Positions 53,623 through 63,765 of a stretch of 64,000 nt of DNA are shown here, piece by piece (within the stretch, counting starts at the first letter, position 1; every line of letters starts with the position of its first letter). The position numbers were made by a program, and so were the translations under genes. Under the pieces are notes generated by a model that ran no database searches, had not been told where the DNA came from, and saw nothing but the letters and a program-made list of their open reading frames with translations. The stretch is from Paracoccus mutanolyticus (lineage in GTDB: Bacteria; Pseudomonadota; Alphaproteobacteria; Rhodobacterales; Rhodobacteraceae). The stretch is from the NCBI RefSeq assembly GCF_003285265.1, contig NZ_CP030239.1, positions 1,632,501-1,696,500 of the forward strand, written 5' to 3'.

Positions 53623-54306
53623 TGGCTCATCTCCCGCGACCATGAGATCGCATTGACGTGGATGCCGAGCGGATTGGCGCGCAGGGCCTCGGCGGTGCGG
53701 GGCGTCTGGATCACCACGGTCAGGATGGCGGTCCAGCGCGCGGTGGCGGACAGCTGGCCGTTCTCGTAGTGCTGTTCGGTCCAGGCAACGCTGAAGCTGT
53801 CGTTCGACGCGCGGTGACGCTGGACACCCGACGGCGACCTGCTGCCGGCCGACCTTGGTGAACGGGTCGTTGCTGCGGGCATAGTCGTTCAAGGCCGCCG
53901 CGCCGCGATCCGTGGTCCACTCATAGGCGCGGAGCCAGTTCTGGCGCACGATCATGGCGTCGGCCGGGATCGTGCTCACCTGCTCGATGAAGCGGCCGAG
54001 ATGCCAGGCGATCTGCGGATCGGTCGGGCGGTACTCGGCCGATGCGGGCGCGACGGCCTGAGCCTGACCGAGATCGTCGACCTGCACCACCCAGGGCACG
54101 ATGGTGCCGCGCGCCGATTGCCAGACCAGCGCACCGGCGAAACCTGCGGCGAGAAACAGGCAGGCGAAGGCCATGAGGCGCCAGTTCCGCGCCTGCACCC
54201 GGGCCGCGCCGATGCGCTCGTCCCAGACCTGCGCCGCCTTCTGATAGGGCGTGACCGGTTCCGGGGTCTTGCCGTAATGGGTCGTGGGGCGTCTGAACAG
54301 GTTCAT
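53619..54306 (-). pseudogene. trbF: TrbF/VirB8 protein, one frameshift
   Basis: MNLFRRPTTHYGKTPEPVTP, WRLMAFACLFLAAGFAGALV (membrane helix), VPWVVQVDDLGQAQAV and IRQNWLRAYEWTTDRG-like segments are TrbF. Near 53830 the frame changes, and the end continues VAWTEQHYENGQLSATARWT then NPLGIHVNAISWSREMSQ to 53619. It is an inner-membrane scaffold of the channel. Its start overlaps the trbL stop. Confidence 0.82.
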
Positions 54307-55627
54307 GGCTTGTCGCTTTCGGAAAGGGAAACGGAGGCGCCGGGACCATGGCTGTCGCCCGAGCGCACGGCATGGGCGGCGACGGTCGCGCCCCGGCCGA
54401 CGGCCTGCCCGCGCAGGCGCTGCGCCCAGGCGGGCGGGCTGCCGGGGGATAAGGAAGACGAAGTGGGCGCGGATGCACCGGCGCCGCCGAGCGTTCCCTG
54501 CGTGGTGGATCCACCGGTGCCCGTGAAGGCGGCTTTCATGCCGGCACTGCGGCTCCTGGAGATGCTGGCCGCCGCCTTGCGCAGCGGCGACAGCGCGGCG
54601 ATACCGGCGCCCTTGCCGACGCCGGCGGCACCGGAGAGGGCGCCGCCGATCCCGGACCGCCCGGCCGAGTTCAGCGTATAGGCCGCAGAGGCGGCACCGG
54701 CCGTGGCAGCCCCGCCGCGCGCGGTCGCGCGACGCCTTTGGCACCCAGCACGGTTGCGCCGCCGGCGGCGAGCGCCGCACCGCCGACGGCCAGGCCGGTG
54801 CCGACGGCGGCACCAGCGCCAAGCTGCGGACCACCGGAGACCAGCCCGGTGGCGATGCCGGGCCCGAAGATGCCGAGGCCCAAGAGCGACAGCGCCGCCA
54901 GCACGATGGCCATGGCGTCGTCCACGGTCGGGGCGGTGCCGCCGAAGCCCATGGTGAACTGGCTGAACAAGGTGCTGCCGATGCCGATGATCACCGCGAG
55001 GACGAAGACCTTGATCCCGGAGGACACGACATTGCCGAGCACGCGCTCGGCCATGAAGGCGGTCTTGCCGAAGAGGCCGAAGGGGATAAGCACGAAACCG
55101 GCGAGCGTGGTCAGCTTGAACTCGATCAGGGTGACGAAGAGCTGCACGGCGAGAATGAAGAAGGCGAGGATCACCAGCGCCCAGGCGAAGAACAGGCAGA
55201 GGATCTGGATCAGGTTCTCGAAGACCGCCACCCAGCCCATCAGGTCGGAGATGGATTCCAGCAGCGGCCGTCCGGCATCGAGCCCAGTCTGGGCGACGCG
55301 GCCGGGGCGCATGAGATCGGCGGCGGAGAAGCCGGCGCCGGAGGCCATCAGCCCGAGTCCGGCGAAACTGTCGAAGACGATCCTCGCCAGCATATTCCAG
55401 TTGGTGATCAGGTACGCGAAGACGCCGACGAAGATGGTCTTCTTCACCAGCCGGGCGAGGATGTCGTCCTCGGCGCCCCAGGCCCAGAACAGCGCGGCCA
55501 GAGTCACGTCGATGACGATCAGCGTGGTGGCGATGAAGGCGACTTCGCCGCCCAGCAACCCGAAGCCGCTGTCGATATAGCTGGTGAAGACCGCCAAGAA
55601 ATTGTCGATGACGCCGGACCCGCCCAT
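54303..55627 (-). pseudogene. trbL: TrbL/VirB6 membrane protein, one frameshift near the end
   Basis: MGGSGVIDNFLAVFTSYIDS and six or so hydrophobic segments, with IEFKLTTLAGFVLIPFGLFG and VLGNVVSSGIKVFVLAVIIG, are the conserved TrbL core (residues 1-300, intact). Near 54730 the frame changes, and the low-complexity Gly/Ala/Ser tail (AAYTLNSAGRSGIGGALSGA) continues to 54303, overlapping trbF by ATGA. Family length about 440 aa. Confidence 0.82.
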
Positions 55628-55630
55628 AGT

Positions 55631-55917
55631 TCATTCCCCCTCGCCGGCTGTGGGGGTGCCGCCTCCGGCGTCCGGCCGAGGAAGCGGTCGCGGGTCTCGG
55701 CCCAGATCGCCAGGCAGTGGGCATCTTCCGCCGCCGCCTCGCCCATCCGCTGGCAGCGGCGCTGACCCTCGCGTAAGGGATCCTCGACCTGCGGCTGCAC
55801 CTGCCGGCCGGGCAGCGGCGGCAGATCGCCGCTCCGTTCCATCCGGATCAGGGTGACGGTCATGACGATCGCCAGGAACAGGATGGCAGCGAGCCGGGCC
55901 AACGCCTTGACTTCCAT
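55631..55917 (-). pseudogene. trbK: TrbK-type entry-exclusion protein, probable frameshift at the end
   Basis: MEVKALARLAAILFLAIVMT is a signal/anchor, followed by RQVQPQVEDPLREGQRRCQR and DAHCLAIWAETRDRFLG, with the two cysteines of the TrbK-alt family. The frame as read runs past into trbL; the stop at 55631, just before the trbL start, lies in the neighbouring frame (PDAGGGTPTAGEGE). Its role would be to block redundant transfer. Confidence 0.7.
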
Positions 55918-55928
55918 GATTGCCACCT

Positions 55929-56708
55929 TCAGTTGTTGAACATCCGGGCATTGCCGGGCTGGTAGCCGGTGCCGGGCGCCAGGAAGCGCTGGCGCTGGAT
56001 GCGGCCCTGTTCTGCGGCGGCCGCGCGCTCGACCTCGCTCAGCGCCTCGGCCCGGCCGGTGGCGGCGAGGAGCGCGGTGAGATCGGAGAGCTGCTGCGAT
56101 TGCAGGGCCAGCAGCTGGTTGCCGGCCTGGCTAGCCTGAAGCGCACCTGTCGCACCCTGGCTCTGTTCGACCAGCGTCGCCATCTCGGTCCGCTGCGCCT
56201 CGATATTGTTGGTGACGCCGGCTTGGACGCGCATGGCGTCCTGCAGCCCGCCCATGGTGTTGGTCCACCGCGTGCGGGCGTCGTCCAGGAGTTGCTGCTC
56301 GGACATCGAGAGATCGGGCGTGCCGTATTCCCGCTCGAACGCCTGATCGACCTCTTGCACCTCGAAGGCGATGTTCTGGGCCTCGTCGAGCAGTTGCTGG
56401 GTGCGGGTGACGTTCTGCTGCAGCTGTTGCAGCGAGCTATGCGGCAGGCTGGCGAGATCGCGGGCCTGGTTGATCAGCATCTGCGCCTCGTTCTGCAGCG
56501 AGGCGATCTGGTTGTTGATCTGCTCCAGCGTGCGGGCCGCGGTCAGCAGGTTTTCGGCATGGTTGGTGGGGTCGTAGACGATGCGCCCGAACCCGCCGCC
56601 GAAGAAGGCATGGGCCGGTGTCGTCAGGACCGGGGTCAGTGCCAGCGGGGTCGCCAGCGCGAGGGTCAGTGCCGTGGTGCGGGTGATCATGGATGGTCTG
56701 CGCGTCAT
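55929..56708 (-). CDS. trbJ: TrbJ/VirB5 protein
   Basis: An intact 259-aa periplasmic protein. It has a signal peptide (MITRTTALTLALATPLALTP to AHA), then FFGGGFGRIVYDPTNHAENL and LTAARTLEQINNQIASLQNE, a long helical coiled-coil body ending GYQPGNARMFNN. Minor pilus component and channel assembly factor. The start at 56708 overlaps the natural trbE stop as ATGA. Confidence 0.9.
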   Translation of the reverse strand: MTRRPSMITRTTALTLALATPLALTPVLTTPAHAFFGGGFGRIVYDPTNHAENLLTAARTLEQINNQIASLQNEAQMLINQARDLASLPHSSLQQLQQNVTRTQQLLDEAQNIAFEVQEVDQAFEREYGTPDLSMSEQQLLDDARTRWTNTMGGLQDAMRVQAGVTNNIEAQRTEMATLVEQSQGATGALQASQAGNQLLALQSQQLSDLTALLAATGRAEALSEVERAAAAEQGRIQRQRFLAPGTGYQPGNARMFNN

Positions 56709-56881
56709 GGCGCGGTCTCCTTTTCTGCGCTTGTTTCTGGTCCCGCCTCTGCGGGGATGGATGCCGCTCCGGTGTCGCCGGGCTCGATCTCGTCACCGGC
56801 AGGTTCCCCTTCCGGACTGGAGAATCCGGCCTCGGCGCCTCCCACCTGCGATCAGACGTGCCGTTTCTGAACTGAGGTTGC

Positions 56882-59320
56882 TCAGACCCAGGCATGCCAG
56901 CGCGACGTGCGCCAGATTGGCCATTTCGGAACGGCGCCGACTAGTACATCCACGCGCGTAGCAGGCGGCAAGGTAGCATCGCGACGATGCTCGGCGAAGA
57001 TCGCGGCAATGCGCGCCTGATCGGTTTTGGAGGATGCCGCACACAGCGCGAGGCCGATCTCGGAAAGGCCCAGTTCGAACAGCCGATTGCCGCGCCGGGA
57101 CTGGCAGTAATAGTCCCGCTTCGGTGTGGCGCGGGCGAGGATCTCGATCTGGCGGTCGTTGAGGCCGAAGCGACGATAGATCGCGGTGATCTGCGGCTCG
57201 ACGGCGCGCTCGTTCGGCAGCAGGATTCGGGTCGGGCAGCTCTCGATGATCGCCGGCGCGATGGCGGAATGGTCGATGTCGCTGAGCGACTGCGTGGCGA
57301 AGACGACGCTGGCGTTCTTCTTCCGCAGCGTCTTCAGCCATTCGCGCAGCTGGCCGGAGAACCCCTCGTCGTCGAGCGCCAGCCAGCCCTCGTCGATGAT
57401 CAGCAGCGTCGGGCGGCCGTCCAGCCGGTCACCGATGCGGTGGAACAGATAGGACAGCACGGCAGGTGCGGCGCCGGCGCCGACCAGGCCCTCGATCTCG
57501 AAGGCCTGCACCGAGGCCGAGCCCAGATGTTCGCTCTCGGCATCGAGCAGCCGGCCATAGGCGCCGCCGATGCAATAGGGCCGCAGCGCCTGTTTCAGAT
57601 CGTTGGATTGCAGCAGCACCGCGAGGCCGGTGATGGTGCGTTCCTCGACCGGCGCGGAGGCCAGCGAGGTCAGTGCCGTCCAGAGATGTTCCTTCACCTC
57701 CGGCGTGACCGCGATCCTCTCGCGCACGAGAATGGCGGCAATCCAGTCGGCGGCCCAGGCTCGCTCTGCGGTCTCCTGGATGCGGGCCAGCGGTTGCAGG
57801 GAGACCGAAGCTTCGTCGCCCTCGCTCAGCCCGCCGCCGAGATCGTGCCAGTCGCCGCCCATGGTCAGCGCCGCGGCGCGGATGCTGCCGCCGAAATCGA
57901 AGGCGAAGACCTGCGATCCTTCATAGCGGCGGAACTGCAGCGCCATCAGCGCCAGCAGCACGGATTTGCCGGCCCCGGTCGGCCCGACGACCAGCGTATG
58001 GCCGACATCGCCGACATGCAGCGAGAAGCGGAACGGCGTCGCGCCTTCGGTCTTGCCGTAGAGGAGCGGCGGCGCGTCGAAATGCGCCTCCCGCTCATCT
58101 CCGGCCCAGAGTGCCGACAGCGGGATCATATGGGCGAGGTTCAGCGTGCTGATCGGCGGTTGCCGCACATTGGCATAGGCATGGCCAGGCAACGAGCCGA
58201 GCCATGCGTCGACGGCATTGACCGTCTCGATCATGGCGGTGAAGTCGCGGCCCTGAACGATCTTCTCGACCAGCCGCAGCTTCTCGTTGGCGATGCGGGC
58301 GTCCTGGTCCCAGACGGTGATCGTCGCGGTGACATAACCCATGCCCGCGACATCGGCGCCGAGTTCCTGCAGGGCCATGTCGGCATCAGTTGCCTTGTTC
58401 GCCGCATCGGTATCGACCAGCGCCGAGGGCTCGCTGGTCATCACCTCCTTCAGGATCGCGGCGATGCTCTTGCGCTTGGCGAACCACTGCCGCCGGATCC
58501 TGGTCAGCAGACCTCGTCTGCTTGTCGATGAGGATGGCCGCGTCGACCAACGGTACGGAAAGGCGATGCGGTTCAGATCGTCGAGAATGCCGGGCGTGGT
58601 CGCGCTGGGAAAGCCGGTGATGGTCAGCACCCGCAGATGCTGCTCGCCGAGCCGCGGCTCCAACCCGCCGGTCAGCGGCTGATCGGCGAGCAGCGCGTCG
58701 AGATGCATCGGCACCTCGGGCACCCGCACGCGCTGCCGGTTGGTCGAGATGGTGGAATGCAGGTAGGTCAGGGTCTCGCCATCGTCGAGCCAGGCGCATT
58801 CCGGCATGAACCCGTCCAGCAGCGCCAGCACCCGGTCGCTGCGGTCGATGAAGCCGCGCAGCAGCTCCCAGGGATTCACCCCGGATGTCTCGCGGCCCTC
58901 ATAGAGCCAGCTTTCCGCCCGCGCCGCATCCTCGGCCGGCGGCAGCCAGAGCAGGGTGAGGAAATAGTCCGAGACGAAATGGCTGCCCGCCTGTTCGAAA
59001 TCGGCTTTCCGTTCGGCATCGACCAGTGCCGAGGCGGCATCGGGGAAGCGGCTGTTCGGATAGGTCGCGGCTTCCGAGCGTTGCGCCTCGACGAAGATCG
59101 CCCAGCCGGAACCGAGACGCCGAAAAGCGTTGTTCAGCCGGCCGGCCACCGCGACCAGTTCGGCGGCGACGGCGGAATCCAGATCGGGGCCGCGAAACCG
59201 GGCGGTGCGCTGGAAGGAGCCGTCCTTGTTCAGCACCACGCCCGGCGCCACCAGCGCCGCCCAGGGCAGGTAATCGGCGAGGCGGGAGGCGCTGCGGCGA
59301 TATTCGGCGAGGTTCATCAT
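56882..59320 (-). CDS. trbE: TrbE/VirB4 conjugation ATPase
   Basis: An 812-aa ATPase from MMNLAEYRRSASRLADYLPW (59320). CagE/TrbE N-domain, then Walker A GPTGAGKS near residues 446-453, FAFDFGGSIRAAALTMGG, Walker B LLIIDEGWLALDDEGFSGQL near 636, and TQSLSDIDHSAIAPAIIESC. At 58500-58560 the family segment is replaced by RPSSSTSRRGL, a pair of compensating frame changes. The last 20 residues (from about LVGAVPKWP) are not family-like, and the natural end (a frame ending AEAGPETSAEKETAP) lies at about 56705. It powers pilus assembly. Confidence 0.88.
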   Translation of the reverse strand: MMNLAEYRRSASRLADYLPWAALVAPGVVLNKDGSFQRTARFRGPDLDSAVAAELVAVAGRLNNAFRRLGSGWAIFVEAQRSEAATYPNSRFPDAASALVDAERKADFEQAGSHFVSDYFLTLLWLPPAEDAARAESWLYEGRETSGVNPWELLRGFIDRSDRVLALLDGFMPECAWLDDGETLTYLHSTISTNRQRVRVPEVPMHLDALLADQPLTGGLEPRLGEQHLRVLTITGFPSATTPGILDDLNRIAFPYRWSTRPSSSTSRRGLLTRIRRQWFAKRKSIAAILKEVMTSEPSALVDTDAANKATDADMALQELGADVAGMGYVTATITVWDQDARIANEKLRLVEKIVQGRDFTAMIETVNAVDAWLGSLPGHAYANVRQPPISTLNLAHMIPLSALWAGDEREAHFDAPPLLYGKTEGATPFRFSLHVGDVGHTLVVGPTGAGKSVLLALMALQFRRYEGSQVFAFDFGGSIRAAALTMGGDWHDLGGGLSEGDEASVSLQPLARIQETAERAWAADWIAAILVRERIAVTPEVKEHLWTALTSLASAPVEERTITGLAVLLQSNDLKQALRPYCIGGAYGRLLDAESEHLGSASVQAFEIEGLVGAGAAPAVLSYLFHRIGDRLDGRPTLLIIDEGWLALDDEGFSGQLREWLKTLRKKNASVVFATQSLSDIDHSAIAPAIIESCPTRILLPNERAVEPQITAIYRRFGLNDRQIEILARATPKRDYYCQSRRGNRLFELGLSEIGLALCAASSKTDQARIAAIFAEHRRDATLPPATRVDVLVGAVPKWPIWRTSRWHAWV

Positions 59321-59331
59321 GGTTTTCGCCC

Positions 59332-59613
59332 TCACACCGCGAGATGGCCGGGGAGGCGGAGATGGCGCCGCCCGACCTCGACGAAGAGCGGATCGCGCTT
59401 CGCCGCCCAGACCGCAGCGAGATGGCCGACGGCCCAGATCAGCAGGCCGGCGAGCCAGAGTTGCAGCCCCAGGCCGACCGCCCCGGCAAGGGTGCTGTTC
59501 AGGATGGCGATGGCGCGCGGCGCGCCGCCGAGCAGGATCGGTTCGGTCAGGGCGCGGTGCACAGGGACGCTGAAGCCGGGTACCTCGGAAAGTTGTTCCA
59601 ATCCGGTGGACAT
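59332..59613 (-). CDS. trbD: TrbD/VirB3 membrane protein
   Basis: A 93-aa protein, VPGFSVPVHRALTEPILLGG then APRAIAILNSTLAGAVGLGL and LIWAVGHLAAVWAAKRDPLF, which is the whole VirB3 family with two membrane helices. The start overlaps the trbC stop (TGATG) and it ends 11 bp before trbE. Confidence 0.88.
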   Translation of the reverse strand: MSTGLEQLSEVPGFSVPVHRALTEPILLGGAPRAIAILNSTLAGAVGLGLQLWLAGLLIWAVGHLAAVWAAKRDPLFVEVGRRHLRLPGHLAV

Positions 59614-59790
59614 CAGACCAGCGCCCCGCCGCCGAAGCTGAAGAACGACAGGAAGAACGAACTGGCGGCAAAGGCGATGGAAATGCCGAAGACGATCTGG
59701 ATCAGCCGCCGAAAACCGCCGCCGGTATCGCCGAAGCGGGCTTCTCGCGCCAGGGCAACATCTATGCCGGCGACACCATGTTCGGCTCGG

Positions 59791-61190
59791 TGATTGCGTC
59801 CCTCAAGATTGCAGGATGCTTTGGAGGGGCGCTTCCCACGGCATCGACGAACCGGACGCATTTCCGGTCGCCGATGAAGCCCCATTCCCGCGCCCCTGAA
59901 CAGGATGACCTGCTCCGCCCGAGACTGGTCGACATGATCGACGCCCGCCATGAGTTGGTGAAGCTTGCGGCACTGATCGACTGGGATTTCTTTGAACGGG
60001 AGTGGGCGAGCTTCTTTCCGTCTCGCCAGGGACGGCCAGCGACATCTCCACGCCTGGTGGCGGGGCTCATGTATCTCCAGCACGCCTTCAAGCTCTCTGA
60101 CGAGGCAGTCGTCGCCCGGTGGGTCGAGAACCCGTATTACCAGCACTTCACCGGCGAGACGTTCTTCCAGCACCGTCCCCCGATCGATCCCTCGTCGCTG
60201 GTGCGCTGGCGCAAGCGGATCGGGGAGGAAGGAGTGGAGTGGCTGCTGACCAAGACGATCGAGGCAGGCCGAGCTTCTGGCGCGGTCACCGACAAGAGCC
60301 TGAAGCGGGTGGCTGTGGATACGACCGTGATGGAAAAGACCATCGCCCATCCCACGGATGCGCGGCTTTACGAGCGCGCCCGCGCGCTGTTGGTCGGCTT
60401 GGCGAAGGAAGCGGGGGTCGATCTGCGCCAGAACTACGCGCGCCTTGCCCCGCGGCTGGCCGCCCAGGTGGGGCGGTATGCCCATGCCCGGCAGTTCAAG
60501 CGCATGCGCAAGGCCCTGCGCCAACTCAAGGGCTATGTTGGCCGCGTGCGCCGGGACCTGCGCCGCCACCTGCAGGACATCCCCGAAGGCGCGCTGCGCG
60601 GACGGGTGCTGGAGGCGCTCTGGCTGGTCGGTCGCCTGCTCGAACAGACACCGAAGAGCAAGAACAAGATCTACGCCCTGCACGAGCCCGAGGTCGACTG
60701 CATCTCCAAGGGCAAGGCGCGCATCCGCTATGAGTTCGGCACCAAGGTCAGCCTTGCTACTACCCTCGACGGAGGCTTTGTCGTCGGCGCCCGCAGCTTC
60801 CCTGACAACCCCTACGACGGCCATACATTGGCGCCTGCACTGGAGCAGGTTGCCATCCTGACCGAGCAGGTGCCGGATCTCGCCGTCGTCGATCGCGGCT
60901 ATCGCGGCCATGGCGTGGAGACCACCAAGGTCCTGATCAGCGGCACAAGACGCGGCAGCACCAAGATCCTGATCAGCGGCATGTGACGCGGCCATCTACG
61001 CCATGACTGCCACGGCTCCTGAAACGGCGCGGCAGCACATCGAAGGGCCGTATCGGCTGACGCGGTCTTTTCTGTCCTCTGCGCCTGCGGCCACAATATC
61101 CGAAAGATCCTCGCCCATCTCAGGGCGCTTTTGTCCGTGTTGCTTCAGCGGGTCGCCGCGATCCTTGGACAGGAAAATCCCGCATCACCG
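59791..61190 (+). mobile_element. IS5-family element, copy B, left end replaced
   Basis: The right end (61128-61190) keeps the long inverted repeat. The left inverted repeat seen in copies A and C is replaced by about 85 bp that include a trbC scrap, although the outermost GATTGCGTCCCT remains at 59792. The 3' part of the transposase is also rearranged (60940-61070). Confidence 0.65.
59874..60986 (+). CDS. IS5-family transposase, copy B, C-terminus truncated
   Basis: Begins MKPHSRAPEQDDLLRPRLVD, the probable true start of this transposase. It keeps VDTTVMEKTIAHPTDARLYE (first D) and VVDRGYRGHGVETTKVLISG (second D), but after TRRGSTKILISGM a duplication of a short ATCCTGATCAGCGGC unit brings a stop. 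The RRRSAIEPEIGHMK helix with the catalytic glutamate is lost, so it should be inactive. Confidence 0.75.
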   Translation: MKPHSRAPEQDDLLRPRLVDMIDARHELVKLAALIDWDFFEREWASFFPSRQGRPATSPRLVAGLMYLQHAFKLSDEAVVARWVENPYYQHFTGETFFQHRPPIDPSSLVRWRKRIGEEGVEWLLTKTIEAGRASGAVTDKSLKRVAVDTTVMEKTIAHPTDARLYERARALLVGLAKEAGVDLRQNYARLAPRLAAQVGRYAHARQFKRMRKALRQLKGYVGRVRRDLRRHLQDIPEGALRGRVLEALWLVGRLLEQTPKSKNKIYALHEPEVDCISKGKARIRYEFGTKVSLATTLDGGFVVGARSFPDNPYDGHTLAPALEQVAILTEQVPDLAVVDRGYRGHGVETTKVLISGTRRGSTKILISGM

Positions 61191-61404
61191 CCAGCAGTGG
61201 CCAGCGTGAGCCCGGTGACGATGATGATGATCACCGCGACGATCTTGGCCACCGGCCCCTCGACCGAGTCGAGGATCGATTGCAGCGGTGCCTCCCAGGG
61301 CATCGAGGACCCGGCGGCGTGGGCGGCGGGCGCCAGTATGAGGTTGGCATAGGCGAAGGTCGTAACTGCCGCGATGTGGCGACAGCCAGGAAGAGCACGG
61401 TGGA

Positions 61405-62398
61405 TCATGGCGTTTCTCCTGTGTCATCGATATCGGTGTCGGGAAGGACGGGGGCGATGCGGTAGTAGCCGTCCGGACTGAGGCCCTCGACGCGGACCAG
61501 TTCGGTAAGGCGGCGATTGCTGCCGCGGCCGGCCAGGACGGCGACAAGATCGACGGTCTCCGCGATCAGGGCGCGGGGGACGGTGACGACGGCTTCCTGG
61601 ATCAGTTGTTCGAGACGGCGCAGGGCTCCGATGCCGGTGCCGGCATGGATGGTGCCGATCCCGCCGGGATGGCCGGTGCCCCAGGCCTTGAGCAGATCCA
61701 GCGCCTCGGCGCCGCGCACCTCGCCGATCGGGATGCGGTCGGGGCGCAGCCGCAGCGACGACCGGACCAGATCGGACAGTGTCGCGACGCCGTCCTTGGT
61801 GCGCATCGCCACCAAATTGGGCGCGGCGCATTGCAACTCGCGGGTGTCTTCGATGATGACCACCCGGTCCTGCGTCTTCGCCACCTCGGCCAGCAGTGCG
61901 TTGGTCAACGTGGTCTTGCCGGTCGAGGTGCCGCCGGCGACGAGGATATTGGCGCGCGTGGCCACCCCGAGCCGCAGCGCCTCGGCCTGCATCCGGCTCA
62001 TGATCCCAGCGGCGACATAATCGGCGAGGGTGAAGACAGCCACGGCGGGCTTGCGGATCGCGAAGGCGGGGCCGGCGACCACCGGCGGCAGTAGCCCTTC
62101 GAAGCGCTCGCCGCTCTCCGGCAGTTCGGCCGAGACGCGCGGGGACCGGGCATGAACCTCGGCGCCGACATGATGCGCGACCAGGCGGATGATGCGCTCG
62201 CCGTCGGCCGGGGACAGCCGCTCGCCGGTGTCGCTCAGGCCTTCTGAGAGCCGGTCGATCCAGAGCCGCCCGTCGGGGTTGAGCATGACCTCGATAATGG
62301 CGGGATCTCCGAAACCGCGCGATGGCAGGCCCGAGCGCGGTGCGGAGCATGCGGGCGCCGCGCTCCACCCTTGCCTCACCGTGGCCTGAACCTGCCAT
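61405..62398 (-). pseudogene. trbB: TrbB/VirB11 conjugation ATPase, 5' end damaged
   Basis: From MAGSGHGEARVERGARMLRT (62398) a two-base loss near 62325 changes frame; then DPAIIEVMLNPDGRLWIDRL runs to the end at 61405. Walker A ILVAGGTSTGKTTLTNALL, TRELQCAAPNLVAMRTKDG, LRLRPDRIPIGEVRGAEALD (Asp/His boxes) and GHPGGIGTIHAGTG are intact. IS copy C separates the body from the upstream region, and the first 55 bp are repeated beyond it. The stop overlaps trbC (ATGA). Confidence 0.82.
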
Positions 62399-62403
62399 CC
62401 CGT
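62347..62403 (+). repeat. Duplicated trbB start, left of IS copy C
   Basis: Nearly identical to 63826-63884, which has two extra bases (AC). Both include the trbB start codon in reverse. Confidence 0.8.
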
Positions 62404-63765
62404 CGATTGCGTCCCTGATGGGGGAATTTTTCTGTACAAGGATCGCGGCGACCGGCTGAAGCAACGGGGACAGAAGCGCTCTGAGATAGGCGGGCTCTGA
62501 TGAAGCCCATGCCCGCCCCCCGAACAGGATGACCTGCTCCGCCCGAGACTGGTCGACATGATCGACGCCCGCCATGAGTTGGTGAAGCTTGCGGCACTGA
62601 TCGACTGGGATTTCTTTGAACGGGAGTGGGCGAGCTTCTTTCCGTCTCGCCAGGGACGGCCAGCGACATCTCCACGCCTGGTGGCGGGGCTCATGTATCT
62701 CCAGCACGCCTTCAAGCTCTCTGACGAGGCAGTCGTCGCCCGGTGGGTCGAGAACCCGTATTACCAGCACTTCACCGGCGAGACGTTCTTCCAGCACCGT
62801 CCCCCGATCGATCCCTCGTCGCTGGTGCGCTGGCGCAAGCGGATCGGGGAGGAAGGAGTGGAGTGGCTGCTGACCAAGACGATCGAGGCAGGCCGAGCTT
62901 CTGGCGCGGTCACCGACAAGAGCCTGAAGCGGGTGGCTGTGGATACGACCGTGATGGAAAAGACCATCGCCCATCCCACGGATGCGCGGCTTTACGAGCG
63001 CGCCCGCGCGCTGTTGGTCGGCTTGGCGAAGGAAGCGGGGGTCGATCTGCGCCAGAACTACGCGCGCCTTGCCCCGCGGCTGGCCGCCCAGGTGGGGCGG
63101 TATGCCCATGCCCGGCAGTTCAAGCGCATGCGCAAGGCCCTGCGCCAACTCAAGGGCTATGTTGGCCGCGTGCGCCGGGACCTGCGCCGCCACCTGCAGG
63201 ACATCCCCGAAGGCGCGCTGCGCGGACGGGTGCTGGAGGCGCTCTGGCTGGTCGGTCGCCTGCTCGAACAGACACCGAAGAGCAAGAACAAGATCTACGC
63301 CCTGCACGAGCCCGAGGTCGACTGCATCTCCAAGGGCAAGGCGCGCATCCGCTATGAGTTCGGCACCAAGGTCAGCCTTGCTACTACCCTCGACGGAGGC
63401 TTTGTCGTCGGCGCCCGCAGCTTCCCTGACAACCCCTACGACGGCCATACATTGGCGCCTGCACTGGAGCAGGTTGCCATCCTGACCGAGCAGGTGCCGG
63501 ATCTCGCCGTCGTCGATCGCGGCTATCGCGGCCATGGCGTGGAGACCACCAAGGTCCTGATCAGCGGCACAAGACGCGGCATCACCCCGCTCCTGGCAAA
63601 GCTCCTCAGGCGACGAAGTGCCATCGAGCCTGAGATCGGGCACATGAAGAGCGATGGTCGCCTGGCCAGATGCCCGCTGAAAGGCCGCATCGGCGACGCG
63701 GTCTTCGCCGTCCTCTGCGCCTGCGGGCACAATATCCGCAAGATCCTCGCCCATCTCAGGGCTCT
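62404..63765 (+). mobile_element. IS5-family element, copy C, right end missing
   Basis: The left inverted repeat (GATTGCGTCCCTGATGGGGG and the following 60 bp) is the same as copy A. The transposase is followed to CGHNIRKILAHLRA, but the right inverted repeat is absent and foreign DNA starts near 63765. Confidence 0.7.

Larger units (their letters stand above)
59613..61408 (-). pseudogene. trbC: TrbC/VirB2 pilin gene, split by IS copy B
   Basis: The 5' part (61408 to about 61200) encodes a signal, AAGSSMPWEAPLQSILDSVE and AKIVAVIIIIVTGLTLA. The 3' part (about 59735-59613) encodes FGDTGGGFRRLIQIVFGISI then AFAASSFFLSFFSFGGGALV. Joined, they give the full pilin. IS copy B and flanking scraps lie between. 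At 59815-59862 a second piece encoding GSSMPWEAPLQSILQS lies on the same strand. Without TrbC no conjugative pilus can form. Confidence 0.82.

Noticed and set aside
61424..63754. A 776-codon minus-strand frame across IS copy C
   Set aside because: It is the antisense of the transposase joined by chance to a shifted trbB frame; neither half has protein-family features in that frame.
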